Assembly (NCBI GenBank): GCA_037976565.1
Contig: CP137675.1
Location: forward strand, 9,690,534-9,754,533
DNA length: 64,000 nt
Direction of reading: 5' to 3'
From: Mesocentrotus franciscanus
Lineage: Eukaryota > Echinodermata > Echinoidea > Camarodonta > Strongylocentrotidae
The notes below the pieces were generated by a model. The model ran no database searches and had not been told where the DNA came from. It was given only the letters and a program-made list of their open reading frames with translations. The position numbers and the translations under genes are program-made. Positions 1 to 13,313 of the stretch are shown here, piece after piece. The first letter of the stretch is position 1. Every line of letters begins with the position of its first letter.

Positions 1-1861
1 ATATGTTACAGTTTCGAAATGTGTGTGTGAAAAGAAAAATCATGTTTCCATCTCAAATGCAAGTTTGATAATAGATCTTAAAAAATTAATGAAACAAAAT
101 GCAATAAAAATATAATAATCACGTATAGATGTATCATCTAAATATAAAAAATAGTTTATTACGCCCAATGATGATTGAATTATAACTCGCGATGCGGATA
201 ATACGGGGAATTTATTAACATTTCAATAGAAATAATGAAAGTGATGATTGTACTGTATTATTCTCTTTAGACTTTAAAGAAGTCTTTGAACAAAAAGATC
301 AAACCGCCAACTTGCAACGAATAAATAATTGATATTCCTATATACGCAGAAGTTTCTTAATAAAGTAGAACCTTAACAAAATTTAGAAGTTGTACCTTGC
401 ATCTCTTCCCAATATCACTCTCCGCTTATTTTATCCCGCAACAGACCATTGTCCATTGTCTACGACAACATTCATAATCAAAACGAGCCTGTTTGGTTTG
501 GTTTGGCTTTGTTTACGATCATAAATTAATTATGAAATACAAACATCAAGGCCAATGTGCGTATCATTGTACATTCCTACATAAGAGAGAGAGAGAGAGA
601 GAGAGAGAGGGTGGAGGAGGATATTAGAAGTCAGTCGATGTTCTTCTATACTACGTGTCATTGTTTTTTTCAATTAATCATTCAAGGTATTTTCGGCGAA
701 ACTTATAATGAGGAATAGGCTTAACCTGTCAAGAGATAGCAAGGATGTCTAAATCTTAATAACATAATCAAAAAGCTTGAAAACCAATAAACATATTATA
801 TTTGAAGCAAAGAGTGTATAGCGCATTAATTCGATTTGACGGTAAACAGGAACTACTTTATGCTTGACTTCATCGCAGCTTTAAACTGCACGCATCGCGT
901 AGTTATATCAAACATAAAATAGTTCCTAGAACTCTGCTGTCATGTAAATTGATATGCTCACCGCCTACCTACTTAGTTTAAAGGGATCTATATTAGTTCA
1001 TTCGACTGTTTAGTAATTGTATTTTCATTGACATCTCCATCATTAGAGTACATTACACCCCAAAACAACAAAACAACCAAAAACCTAATCCTCGCATAAG
1101 TCTTGCTTCTTTCTGAGGAGTTTTTTTTATACCGAAGGTTCGCAAAAGCCAAATACTCGGCCTCATCGACTTTATCGGAACGGTCCATAAGACTGAATAT
1201 CCCCGAGATCGAACAGAATGCTAACTGTACTGTAGTTTCGGTCTCTTGGCCGTAGGATCTCGAGAAATAATGTTTCCCTTCGCGAACACTTGTTACTAAA
1301 TGAAATGAAACATAAACCCTTTTCTCCTGTCCGCATTCAATTGCACTTAGCTTGACTCAAAACGCCTTTTGACAGAGAAAGAAAGTGCCCTCAGTTTGAG
1401 AGAGATCCCTCAATCTTGTTTGGAAACATGGATTATTTTCTTGTTGATTATAGTTGTCGTCATTTTTGCAATCTCCCCCAGCGAAGCCCAAAATGTGTTG
1501 CATTTAGATAATCCGCGAACATGATTCAAGATTGTCCGACATGTCATGAACAAATTTGAGAGCTGGATGGATATATGTGACATTAACTCATACATTATAA
1601 TGCATGGCAATCTGAAGCAAAATTAATATTGCTTGGTGTGGAGAAAAAAAGCAATATACTTCTTTTACAGTCGGCAAAAAAGTAGACCCAAAAGTGATTG
1701 TAATTTCTTTAAACAAAATATTTTTCGATTAAATCTGTTTCACTCTTTATTTCTTTTTGATATTCTTGATCATCATGGCGTATTTCTCAAAGCGAACAAA
1801 ATGCTAGAAAGTACGTTTCTTACACATATACAATAAATTTTTGTCACGTGACTTCACTTAC
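1..1861 (-). other. rx intron 2 (5' part, runs off the window)
   Basis: This is intronic sequence between the rx homeodomain exon and its missing last exon. A GA microsatellite lies at about 583-609. I looked on the minus strand for the expected start of the next exon (homeodomain V47-W48-F49-Q50-N51-R52-R53) and did not find it, so the last exon should lie before base 1. No other gene-like feature is seen. The small ORFs here have no recognisable domains. Confidence 0.6.
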
Positions 1862-2407
1862 TTGAACTCTGACCTCTGGAAGATTGACCTTGAGTGCCAG
1901 TTCCTCTCTGCTGTACACATCCGGGTAATGTGACTTCTCAAATGCCCTCTCAAGTTCATGCAGTTGATACGTGGTGAAAGTCGTGCGATTTCGACGATGC
2001 TTCTTCTTCGGTTCACCGTTTTCATCAGCCTCCATTTCGTCCATGTCATCTTCCATGATCGACAGCGATGGTTGAGGTGGTGGTCGAGAGCGCTTCTCGC
2101 ATGGTCTCATGGTCGGTTGTCGCGGGCTGACGGAGCTCACATCGCTGTTGTAACCCGATGTCGTACTGCAATCCATGGCGTGTTCCCTCCCTGGCAGATA
2201 CGTCAGCGGGGACCGGGAACTACGGGATGACAAATCCTCGATTTCCGACTCATGAACACCGGATGGAGGACCCTTTGGAATATTGGCGTGGTCGATGGCG
2301 ACTTCGTCCACCGGAGGACTCTTCCTGGAGATTCTTTCGTTCTCTGTGTCATTATCAAGGTCAATGTTGTCAGTTGTCTCGCCGTTTCTCAGTTTTTCGT
2401 TCGCCCC
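1862..2407 (-). CDS. rx: rx exon 2: linker and homeodomain residues 1-46
   Basis: This internal exon belongs to a PRD-class homeobox transcription factor that binds TAAT-type DNA in the nucleus. It encodes an acidic linker ([12 protein letters not shown]), a Ser/Pro-rich stretch, a basic KKKHRR run and then homeodomain residues 1-46, starting [19 protein letters not shown] and ending LPEVRVQ. The combination [20 protein letters not shown] plus [13 protein letters not shown] is the Rx/Rax signature; Arx, Alx, Otp and Drgx differ at several of these sites. The 3' end is a consensus donor (CAA|GTAAGT) after Q46, the usual PRD-class 46/47 intron. The 5' end is uncertain. The best acceptor, after a pyrimidine tract, gives a start near 2407 in phase 0, but exon 1 ends in phase 1. 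The only phase-1 AG I found in this reading frame would start the exon at 2343. Alternatively, a small exon has been missed. Confidence 0.93.
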
Positions 2408-2743
2408 TTCGGCGGGAAAAGGAATTTCTTTAAAATTAGAAAAAGAAACACAAAAGAAAACTGATTATATACAAATCATTAGGTTGAGAAAGGGGTGCCT
2501 CATATGAATTTGTTTGTACTAAGACTTTAATTGACATTATTAAACTGCAGAATACTGGAAGAGTGTCTATCAACTTAACTTCTTCATAAATGGGTTTTCG
2601 ATTGAGCCTGTGAATGACTCACAATATAGGGTACCTTAATAAAGACAATTAAATTACATGATCATAACAGTTCCTGAAGATCATTCTAACTTTAAACAGG
2701 TAAGGAAAAGGTAGTACAAGAACAAGAGGAACATGGGGAAACA

Positions 2744-2902
2744 GAAGAGAAGAAGAAGAAGAAGAAGAAGAAGCAGAAGAAGAAGAAGAAGAAGAAGAAG
2801 AAGAAGAAGAAGAAGAAGAAGAAGAAGAAGAAGAAGAAGAAGAAGAAGAAGAAGAAGAAGAAGAAGGAGGAGGAGGAGGAGGATAAGGAGGAGGAGGAGG
2901 AG
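2744..2902. repeat. GAA/GGA microsatellite
   Basis: About 40 GAA units run into GGA units within rx intron 1. The minus strand reads as polyserine and polyproline, which is not a gene. Confidence 0.95.
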
Positions 2903-5900
2903 AGACCACTAGATGACCACTTTTGCCACCAGATGGGCTATTCGCTTTGGCAAGGTGAACTTAATTTAGTGTTAAATTAATCATCTATTTCAATTTCACC
3001 AATTTAAATTATTATGTATACATTTTACACTGACTCTATTTCACATGTTTTATTACTTCTCTAATTTGTATTAATATTGTATTCTAACTGCTGGGAAATG
3101 TACAGTTCAGTCCGTGAACTGCCAGTCAAGTTTTCATAAACCTTTATTGAATTGGATTAGATTATGTGTTTGTTTGTTTGTTTTGTTTTTTAAATGCTTG
3201 CAGTCATAAAATACGATGGAACCCTTTCGGAAGTGCAGGGCTGTATTCAAATTGAACTAGAGAATTCTCGTATCAAATACGATCACCTTCTGTTGCAAGT
3301 GAATCCTAACCTCAAGCATATGATAGAAATTTGAACTAGAAAGCTAGGTATACGCAATGTCAAATTAAAAAAAAAGTAATCTTATAATGATGAGCCGCGA
3401 CTATTAACAGTAGGGCATGTTCGTAAACCAAAGCAGTGTCGCAATGGACTATATTCCAATAAAACGCGCTCGGAATCTACATTACGGCAATCAGCCGATA
3501 ATGGCCCTCTGTGTGACAATATTTTGATATGTTTATTCAAACACCAGCTTGAATTATACCCTGCGGTCAAATTTTGATTTATAGACTATCTACAGTAAAT
3601 GCGCTTTCCCATAATTCGATAAAATTTGCCAAATCACCTCTGAGGCGATTAAACGTGCGCGGGGAAGCTTTTTTTAACTGCCATTTTGGCGGGAAGGAAA
3701 CTATCGCGTCGTCTGCCAGCTATCGGTGTATGATCTTTCCGCATCCCTCTATCTCTTTCTGTGTTCTCTCTCCTTTTCTCTCTCTGCCCCCTTCATCGCT
3801 CAATACCGCACTTATATTGGAGCACGGGACTCATTAATTCGAGGTAGACGGGTGAGGGCTAGCTACGCGGCTGCGACAGGGAGACTGGTCCGTGAATGAC
3901 TCGCTCAATTTGGTCCATTCACCACCAAATCGGCGCTTGGAGACTCGTTATCAAGCAAGCACGGCATTGGGCTGGAAAGGGTATGGAAAGAAAATTGAAT
4001 AAGAAATATAGAAAAACCCTTAAGAGTAGACATCCTCCTTGAGCGATTTGGAGAAAGTGAAAAAAACATAATCCGCTCTATAGTAAGGTTCGTCTTAATT
4101 ACCTTATGATGGCAGATATATCGTGGAGGATAATTGGTGGAAATTTCTTTATGGCGCAAGAATCAATCAACCGTGAAATCAATTTGATGGAAGGAAAGGA
4201 AAAAGGTTAAGCAAAAATTCCATGACTTTATCATTTTTGAAAGAGTCAGACATTTAAAAAATATGGGGAGAGCGATCCCTTCATGATTAAGGTCCTTTCC
4301 TTATCACACACTAAATTCCCAGATGCAAAACCGTTGATGGCGGCACCAGAAATCGCAACGGTTTCTATTTCATTAGGGCGTTATGAAGGTCCACTTGTAT
4401 GGGTCATTTGCCACAAATTAAATCGTTTTCTAATTTAAAAGATTCCTTTAATGATATTTTACCCGTCTAATTTTTCGTTCTTGTGAACCGAGTAGACCAC
4501 TCTACCGCGCATAAGATATACACTGAGTGCCTCTGGTTTTCAAGAGAGCATTGTAAACTATCTCAGCACAGGACGGAACAAATTCTCTGTGTATACTTCA
4601 CAGTAATGTTGTTATCAATTTCAGGTCAAATCAATCAATTAAATAGTTTACGTCTTGTTTTAGAATTATGTTGAATAAATAATGTGATAAAGCAGGATCA
4701 CATGAAATTATTTCATTAAACGAATAAACATTAAAATCAGTAGAATATAGGCTATTCAAATATTCTGAGCCATCCTTAATTTATTTAAGGATAACCACAT
4801 GTTCCAGTTGAAAAAAAAAATCGTACAGAGGAAGACTGGTGTAAGAGAACCACACGTCGTTACAGGAGACAAAAAATAGGGACAGTCGCGAATATAATAA
4901 GAGAGAGAAAGGGGGGGGGGAGTCCTGAGTTATAATGTGTAACATAGAATAAAGAAATGAAGAAAGCGATTATAAGTCCTATGATTATTGTTAAGTGAAC
5001 TTTATATGATTAAGAAAGAAAGAAATATTTCACAGAGAGAAACATCAAAAAGAAAAGGAAGTAGATAATGAGGAAAAAAGAGAAAGGTGGGATGATTACG
5101 TTAATTTTCAAGCCAGATAATGATGTGTTAATTTATATATTCCGTAAATCTAATCAACCATTCCTGTTTACCCCTCCGCCATTCATATCATTAGGCAAGT
5201 GACATGATCCATCATAAAATTACCCGCTCAAAATTACAGTAACAAAAATAATGTACATCATGCCCATAAAGCAAACTACTGAGAGTGTTCATTATAGCAT
5301 CAGATTTTCGTTTCTAGTTTTTCCTCCCAAAAGAGCATAATAACTACTTATGACATTCTAATCGTACACATCACTTAATTTTCGAATCGTTAATTGTCGT
5401 CCGTATGCTTGTGGTCACGTGAGCAAAGGCGCCGGCAGCAGAGCGTTGTAATAGAACGATATCTGTCTACTCAGTGGATGCTATGGAACGGTATGTAGAT
5501 AATCCTCATGTATACAATCATTTGAATATATATATTTGTATGAATTGTAACATCGCTCTTAACCGATATAGTTTTGATTTTTCTAATACAAAAAATATTA
5601 ATTGGACACAAGAAGGGAAATATTATGCTTAGAATAAACTAAGAACGTTTATGTTTATATAGCAGATGGACAATTATAAATATCTTTCAACGATTATTGA
5701 ATAACATTATTCTTCAATAATCCCTCACCAATCTAATATCGATTGAAAGGGTATTGAGTTTGATTGATATAATAAAATTGCACGTGATTCTTCTTTCAGT
5801 GGTTGATTAGGTCGTTAAGTGGAACAATAATTGTGAATTATAAGGAAATCATCAAAATAGTCTAACAAATTGACCAAATATTGCAGGGGACACACATGCG

Positions 5901-7336
5901 ACTGCACGAAAAAATATGTGCTTAGCATTCGATTTAGGTTCAAATAGTTTTTAATCTCGTTTGAAATACGAAAAGTATGAGAGCACTATAAGAGCACTCC
6001 TTTTCATAATATTTATGACATCCCGTAAAATTATATTTTGAGAAGTGTAAGAAGACAATTTAAACTTTAAGTTATTGTATGGATATCCCAGGATAAACCG
6101 TTTCATGGTATGATGGGGTTGTGTGTTTGGACGATTAGCAAAAATAAGCTGTCCCTTTTTGCCATTAGATTTAACAAAATATAATATACGCATAAAATAG
6201 CACAAACCGTCATAATAGTTTGTCATTAATTTTGTCATATTGTTCAACATAAGTTATTAATATTGTATGTAAATCTTCTCAAGATTACTGTATGAAATCG
6301 GCTGTCCAGACACACGACGTGTGGGTATATAAAGAGTGTCTTTTCTCCTTTTCCCGGCATGTGTATACACACCCCCAAAATACACGTTAAAAGATCAACG
6401 ACCCTCATATTGCGGTTTCTTCTTTATCCGTTTTGTGTTGAATTGTTGACTATTACAGTGCGGTAAATTTTCCCAACCATATCTTAGAGATAGCATCTAT
6501 TTCATTAAATACAGCGTCATCCTCCCCCTCTCTCTCTCTCTGCTCATGCTCCGCGTTTCTTTCACAGCTTTCCAACATAATTTTGTGGCAGTGTTAAGCG
6601 CCAATTAGTGAAAGTATAAACCAGTCACCCATTTATTCACAAACCATATCGGCGGTTGCAAGCCCAATTTATTGCATTTGCTTGTAGGTGACGAACACGT
6701 TTATATTCCAGCTTGTGTCCCCGCCGGCGATTTGTTTGTTAGTGTTTCATTCTTTTGTTTTCAAATGAAGGGTCAAAGGCAAAGCAAATATATGGTTATC
6801 TTCCCCTAGGCGATTTGCCCAGGGTAGGGGCGAAAGGGAATACGTATACGCTAAAAAAATGATCAGGCGTGGAGAACACTTCTGCCAAAGCAGACCACGA
6901 AACAGAGATCAGAGTAGATATTAAGCTACTGTGGTGTCTCGCTTTCGGCTTTCGGGGGAGCTAGTATGACGATCTGCCCTATCCCTTCCATATCCCACCC
7001 CGCATGTACACACCCAATTATTTTTGGTAGTAAAATACAATATTTGCCTTAAAGTTCTAGAATATGTAAATGTATATTATTTTCGGTTTTAGACACTTTT
7101 TTCCCTAGTTGGTAATCTTTGTCCGACTCTCCCATTCTAAAATTTTCCAGATATTCAATTGGTTAAAAAAAAACGTAGATTATCAAATATTTTTGTGTTT
7201 CAACACCATGCAGTAAGGAAATTAATTCCTGGATTTGCATGATAATAAATACCCAAACACAAATATGTATTTTACACAAATCAAGGATAATCCCTCATTG
7301 CATCCCCACTTCTACCCACCCCCCCCCTCTTACACA

Positions 7337-7337
<1 letters not shown>

Positions 7338-7408
<71 letters not shown>

Positions 7409-7475
7409 ATCTCTCTCATTCTCCTTCCCTCTTTCTGTCTGTATTTGTGAGTGTGTGTGTGTGTCTCTCTCCTTC
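7338..7475. repeat. CT microsatellite with GT tail
   Basis: A long CT dinucleotide run is followed by a short GT run. It creates Ser/Leu and Arg/Glu repeat ORFs on both strands that are not genes. Confidence 0.95.
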
Positions 7476-8432
7476 CCTCCCTCTCCCAATTACTCTATAA
7501 TGAACACTTAATTTAAAAAAAGAAATCCCAAACACAATTGAAAACAAAAAGAATTGATTGAAATATAATATACCAATCTGTTTATGCACGAGGAGAGAAG
7601 GACAATGGAAACATCAAAAAAATGAAGAAGATAAAAAGTATAAATAAATAAGTAGATTGGGTTAAAAGGAAATGTTTAATTCATACTAGTAAAACAAAAC
7701 CACGGTGGCTGATCACTGCCATACGTCATGCCATTATAACGCATAAAATAACCGGTCTAGCTGTCATACTCATGGAACATAATTATTTTAATGGCGGGCT
7801 AATTCACTGTCCGTGGTGTTTTACTGTCCAAACAAAGCCAATATGCTATCAGCAGATTGCGTCTGAGTGAATTACACCCCAGCTACGAATGGAAATCATT
7901 TATCACTGGGGTCTTTTTGTAAAGAGATAAAAACCTCGCGGTGTTTGAATAAGCAATTGTCATGTTTTATGGTGTGTAAATCAATATCATATTGTTTCTT
8001 CCTTCTGGTGAGAAGGGGAAATGTGATTCTAATTCAGAATGAGGATGCAATAGTTGAGATGATTATTTCACTTTGTAAATTATAACTGGTCTCGATTATC
8101 GAATCGCATTTGAAATTAAAGCAATCCGTTGTCAATACTTGTGACAACCTTTAGTTTTCAATCCATGCATGCTTGATAGGCTATTTAAATCAGATACAAC
8201 TAAACTTGACGATTATTAAAATGTGGAGCTGCATAGGCTTTGAAAGGAGTCCAGAGTGTTCATAGAAGTTTCACTAATACTAAATATATGGTTCTACCAT
8301 TTTTCAAACTTTGGGACATCTATGAAAGTAGTAAATGACATGTAAATATGAACATGCGTTATATAAATACAAAAAATTAAAGTAAACAATTTGCCTTCTG
8401 ATTAGCTAAGCAAAATAGTGTAAGCATGAAAA

Positions 8433-8480
8433 GAAAGAGAGAGAGAGAGAGAGAGAGAGGGAGTGAGAGAGAGAGAGAGA

Positions 8481-8532
<52 letters not shown>

Positions 8533-8534
8533 AG
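8433..8534. repeat. GA microsatellite
   Basis: About 100 bp of GA repeats with scattered G insertions inside rx intron 1. Confidence 0.95.
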
Positions 8535-8889
8535 AATGAGAATCGCCAATTAGCACTTCATAGAAAGTAAGACATTTTCAGAAAGTGTTCGATGAAAGCA
8601 CTTAACCAAAGATGAATTTAATTTGTATATTAACCCCGGATTTGCTATGAAAGAACGTGAATTCGAGTAAAAATCAAACGAAAACATGGCAATTTAGCAG
8701 GTGCATTTAAATCGTAATTTCGCCGCATTAACGCTACTTTGAAGACCAGTGCATGAAGGCTCTTCATAATATGATTCACATCGAATTGTCATTTCCCCCT
8801 TTTGTTATGATATCATGCATGGCCTCTCATAATGGCTCCTTCCCGATACACTGTATGGTTGAAAGAAACGACAAGCCCGGACTAACCAC

Positions 8890-9010
8890 TCCGCGTTTGA
8901 TCTAATTCGATTAAATGCGCTCATCAATTAATTAGCATAACGCTAACCATCCAGAACAAATTGCATGCAAAATTCAACGCGTTAATTTTCTTAAAACTAT
9001 ACGGCCGTAA
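8890..9010. promoter_or_regulatory. TAAT-rich candidate regulatory stretch in rx intron 1
   Basis: This non-repetitive stretch has several homeodomain-type core sites, including CATCAATTAATTAGCAT and further ATTA/TAAT cores, next to ATGC-rich sequence. Homeodomain sites inside an intron of a homeobox gene could mean auto- or cross-regulation. This rests on motif density alone, in AT-rich DNA where such cores are common. Confidence 0.2.
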
Positions 9011-9449
9011 TTTTCATCCCTCTTTTCCACCGTTTTTCTACCGCCACCCAAACGCCTGATGATTATCTGGGGATATTGGATGAGTGAAAGGTCAAAGGTC
9101 AATTCAATTCTGTTTTCTATTTCATAATGATACCGAATGTAGCGATGGCATCATGTTGTGACGACAGACATTTTTTTTTGTTTTTGTTTTTTTGCTTATT
9201 TTGGTTTTGATTATTGTATATTCGATCAATACAAGGATATCCATAGCTGAAAAGTTTGGATCAAACAATTATTGTATGTATTCCCATATACCCAGTTCTG
9301 TGTGCAGAACATGTGATCTCGAGCAAGATTGAGTCAATTTGTTTTCGTTTTGAATGTTCTAAACCTACACAGTTTACATGAAATCTATACGTAATCAATC
9401 TTTCCCAACTGCTTCCACATAGGTTCTTTCGCACTGTAATCACATGACT

Positions 9450-9971
9450 TTAAAGGGACTTGGTAACATTGTTCAGATGAGAGAAAATGGTGCTAAGGTA
9501 GTGACTTCAATGCTAGATGTAAAATTAAAGATAATCTGAAAGTTTGAGTGAAAACAGACCATAAAAATTGGGAAAAACTGATCTGATCGATTCCTTAATT
9601 CTCCCAACTATATTATTACAATTTAATTACATTTTAGGTGAATGTAAATCGTCACAAAGCTATGAATTGGTTCTATATATCATTCCACACATTTAAGTGT
9701 TGAAAGATTTTAAAAATCCAGTCTTATGTCTTATTTTCTTGGAAAAACGGTTGGGAAATTTCAAAAATGGTTGGGAGAATTTACTGTTAGAAGGTGTTGA
9801 CCAGTGACGCCTTCAAAGAAAACCATAAATGTCTTTGCGATTTGAGAATTTTTTCAGGATTTTTGCATGCTAGAGGGTTAGTACAGTAGAAGGAATCTAA
9901 TAAGTAACATTTCATACAAAAATTACGCAGTTTTTTCATCAACCCTCAACAATGTTACCGAGTCACTTTAA
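9450..9971. mobile_element. Non-autonomous TTAA-flanked DNA element
   Basis: Both ends carry TTAA, and immediately inside are inverted repeats: AGGGACTTGGTAACATTGTT on the left against the reverse complement of AACAATGTTACCGAGTCACT on the right (18 of 20 match). There is no transposase ORF. A TTAA target duplication is typical of piggyBac and Kolobok superfamilies, so this looks like a roughly 515 bp MITE of one of them. It lies in rx intron 1. Confidence 0.8.
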
Positions 9972-10117
9972 GCGTGCATTTTATTTTTGTTTATTTTGTT
10001 TATTTTTATTATTGTATCCTTATTTTTTCTTTTTTGATTGATACAATGTTATATTCAGAGACTCAATGTCTTTCCTGATCAAGCAATCACGATTAGTCTC
10101 ACTGATGTTTATATGAC

Positions 10118-10492
10118 AGCGATTGCAGGGGCGGATCCAGCCGGCGGCAAGGGAGGGGGCCTAAAAAGGGGCCCACTTCGTACGAAAATTTGAAAATCGT
10201 GCCGGTCGATTTTTCGCTCAGTGGGGGTAGTGAGCCAAAAAAAAATTTTGGCACCCGAAAATTTTTCCTCCGGGAAGGGTAATTTTTTCCACAGCCACCC
10301 CCTTGGGCGCCAGGGGTAGTGAGCACAATTTTTTTTGGTACCCGAAATTTTTTTCCCTACGGGAAGGGTTATTTTTTTTTCACCGCCACCCCACCCCCCT
10401 TGGGCGCCAGGGAAGGGGGCCCAACTTCTTTTTTTTTCAAAAAAAGGGTGTTTTTACCTGTTTTTTTTCTAGGATCCGCCACTGAGCGATTG
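10118..10492. mobile_element. hAT-type MITE with 8 bp target duplication
   Basis: The element at 10126-10484 starts CAGGGGCGGATCC and ends GGATCCGCCACTG, and is flanked by perfect 8 bp direct repeats AGCGATTG (10118-10125 and 10485-10492). An 8 bp duplication and CAG-N-GG termini are hAT hallmarks. The interior is G/C- and T-homopolymer-rich and contains two tandem copies of a module with CTTGGGCGCCAGGG. It has no transposase. It is the same family as the element at 38001-38259. Confidence 0.9.
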
Positions 10493-12109
10493 GTAGTTTA
10501 CCTCATTATTGTTGGACTTTTTTCTCACTTTTTTAAACGATTTTGAGACAGACAAACAAACAAAATGTGGAAATATCTATTTAACACGTTATTTTTTCCC
10601 CGTTTTCTCCGGCCCGATGATTATGCTGTAAAACTTAGACATGCAGACTTAGTGATCTCAACCTTTTACACAGTGACCCTACTTGATACCGACAAATTCA
10701 TGACCTATTCGGAAAAGAAATCTATTTTCATATAACTCTTGCCAGATATGGCCCGATATTATTTCGAATTTATTTTTAATATGATTATTATTGTTTCTTC
10801 TTTATCACTTTGTAAAAAATAATCGCGTTTACAACATGTTGTATTTTGGATTAATAAGTTTTGAAAGGCTTAATCTTTTTGATTTTGTATGTATTCTCCA
10901 ATTATTCGAGAAAACATAACAAATAAAATCTTATGCACCAATGCCTCTTTTTAACGAGCCTAGCCTATTAGGCAAATAGATAGTTAACTAATAAGACAGC
11001 CCACTCATATTAACTTAATTGATTTATACTTTACATGACATTTTAATATTGCATCAAAATATCAAGTGGAGTATCCATAAATTTACAAACAACGGGGGGG
11101 GGGGTGTTACCCTGTTGCCAAAGGGAGCCCCGTCGTCGATAGACTTACTTGCAAATTTAATACTTTTCAGGCCCTTTAAACAGGAAGCATTTTCCGGCTC
11201 TACGCTGGAGGAAACGCCTTTTTGACTAGCATGATACTAAATCCTTCAATAGCCTGTTAACTAAATAATTTTATTTTTCTAATTTTTTCCTTCTAAATAA
11301 TACTGTAAGAGTTCATGCATAGGCGTTGGGGCGCAACTTTGGCAAGAAAACTGACGCCTCTGAATAAAACAAATAATTTGGGCGACCTAATATACTGAAA
11401 AGTTTAGTTTAAATCCCACTAGAAAAGATATTTCTAGAATCAAATAGACTGTCTCGCTTCAAAAATATGAAGTAAAGGTATATAATAGCTCGCATAATTT
11501 ATGGTAATATACATTTTCAAAATTCTCGGGGGCAGGTAGCCCCGCCCCACCCCCGCCCCCTCCCGGCTACAACTCGTATGACTATGATTACATGAATGCA
11601 TTAGCCTATATTATCCTATTATTCATACTTAATAGAATAATTTTAACCAAAATAAAGAAAAATAGACTCAAATTTAGTTGGAATTTGGGAAGCTTTCGTG
11701 GCCACCGAGTATAATTATTTTAAAGACATTTTATAGCATAACATTTCACCTGAGCACACCCAGAGAAGATTTACCCCCCCCCGCTAGTAATCTATATCTG
11801 AATACACAAATTTTCCTTTTTATTTAATTTTAATTTTTGTTATATATAATATTTCTTCTGGTATAGGGTCGTGCTTGCTTTTAGATATAGTCGCGTTTTT
11901 GTCATGCAATGTCGCCTTTCTCTAATTATAAGTGTAGGCCTATACCTCCGTATTTTTACACTGTGCGCTTCACAAATTTCTTATGTTGCATTGCATGTGT
12001 ATAGGAAATGTTTTGTTACTTGAGCTTTTTGATCGATTAGTGAAACATAACATCATCTGAGCAGCAGCGAGCCAATTTGATTGGCCTATATATTTAGGAC
12101 TCTCCTTAC

Positions 12110-12396
12110 AGGGACTGCTGGTGGGTATTAATACCCCGGTCATCGGATTCAGTCACGCACAATGTGCACCATCTCCACTCCCTGGGGAGTATTCCTACCA
12201 TATGGTCACCATGAGGGCATATGGTAATAATAACACAAAGTCTTTCGTCATCCTACCAGGTCCCCATTTCTCTTCTGGGTATGGAGTGGCAAGCGTAGAT
12301 TAATGCCTTGCCAACGGACATTAGCGCCGTGTCGGGGATCAAATCCACGACATTTGCATTTCAAGTCAAGTGCTTAAACCACTCGACTACGACATC
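12110..12396 (-). repeat. tRNA-derived SINE
   Basis: Read on the minus strand it opens with a tRNA-like head, A-box GTCGAGTGGTTTAAGC and a B-box-like GATTTGATCCCCG, followed by the conserved tail found in the 58.5, 60.2, 61.9 and 63.7 kb copies (CACTCCATACCCAGA, GGACCTGGTAGGATGACG). The head resembles a class II (Leu/Ser) tRNA lacking a variable arm. Confidence 0.85.
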
Positions 12397-13313
12397 TCTA
12401 CAAATTATACAAAAAGATGCAAAATGTTATGTTAGGCCCCCTATATATTGTTAATTTTATGGTTTTGTTCAGGAAATGGACACATAAATAAGAGTTCTGT
12501 TTCCATGGAAAAAGTGGGATTTAGGGAATGATATTGACTTCCACTTTTGCTAATTGAATTCTTGAATAGTCAATAATTGAGACATTTCATAAAAAATGAT
12601 ATTTTTGTCAGTGATGTTAACATCAAAAAGGAAACAGTTTTTAATTCATTTGGTGCTAGAAACTGACTGCGGAGAAATAATTTTGTTGTAAGAGCATGAG
12701 TTTAACAATACAGCAAAGACCGTCGACGGATTATTTGCGATATTTTATGGTTTATGTTACCTTCGGAAAATAGCAACTACTTGTACTATCTTTGGGGAGT
12801 GAAAATGTAAAAAATTATGGTTTATAAGAAGGAATCTAGAATTCTGTAGAAAAAAATCTACAGCCTTCCTCAGATCATCGTGGTATAAAGAATTTATATT
12901 CAGAATGTTATTGGAAATAGAAATTGCCTAAATACTATTTCTTAGACAAAAGAGTGTTTGCGTATGAAAATGTTATGAACGCCCGCCCTTAGTCAGGATT
13001 ACGTAAAAATGCATATTTCTATTGTTTGTTTCGCTTTAATATTTTTGTATAGTAACATTAAATGAACTGGAACTGGACTAATGGCCATAAATTATAAATT
13101 ACCTTCACATTATTTGATAATTTTAATTCCTAAAGTTCAAAATGCTTTCAAAGAGTCGTTTCTTCTTTTACTTCTTGAAATTTACTTTATTTTCAACAAA
13201 GCCCATTCTTCTTCTATTTTTGTATTTGGCTATTTGCTAACAGTAATGTTGTTTATAGAAAATAGCTTCTTTTCAGACAACAAAAAACAGAACGAAATAG
13301 AATAAAAGCTTAC

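Larger units (their letters stand above)
2408..13313 (-). other. rx intron 1 (about 10.9 kb)
   Basis: This long intron separates the octapeptide exon from the homeodomain exon. It holds a GAA microsatellite (2744-2866), a CT run (7338-7420), a GA run (8433-8534), a TTAA-flanked element (9450-9971), a hAT-type MITE (10118-10492) and a minus-strand tRNA-derived SINE (12110-12396). Much of 3.0-7.2 kb and 7.6-9.3 kb is non-repetitive, moderately complex DNA without coding potential, where cis-regulatory elements would be expected. I cannot prove any without alignment. Confidence 0.6.

Noticed and set aside
1..1861. Search for the last rx exon in this stretch
   Set aside because: No minus-strand match to the expected homeodomain end (WFQNRR) was found.
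1858..2464. Several plus-strand and out-of-frame ORFs over the rx homeodomain exon
   Set aside because: Shadows of the real minus-strand coding frame.
2649..2909. 86-codon minus-strand ORF, polySer/polyPro
   Set aside because: It is a GAA/GGA microsatellite read in frame.
7235..7511. Overlapping Ser/Leu-rich and Arg/Glu-rich ORFs
   Set aside because: CT dinucleotide repeat translated on both strands.
13025..13080. Possible LINE 3' tail (AACATTAAATGAACTGGAACTGG)
   Set aside because: Resembles the end of the 45.4 kb LINE, but too short and without upstream LINE sequence.
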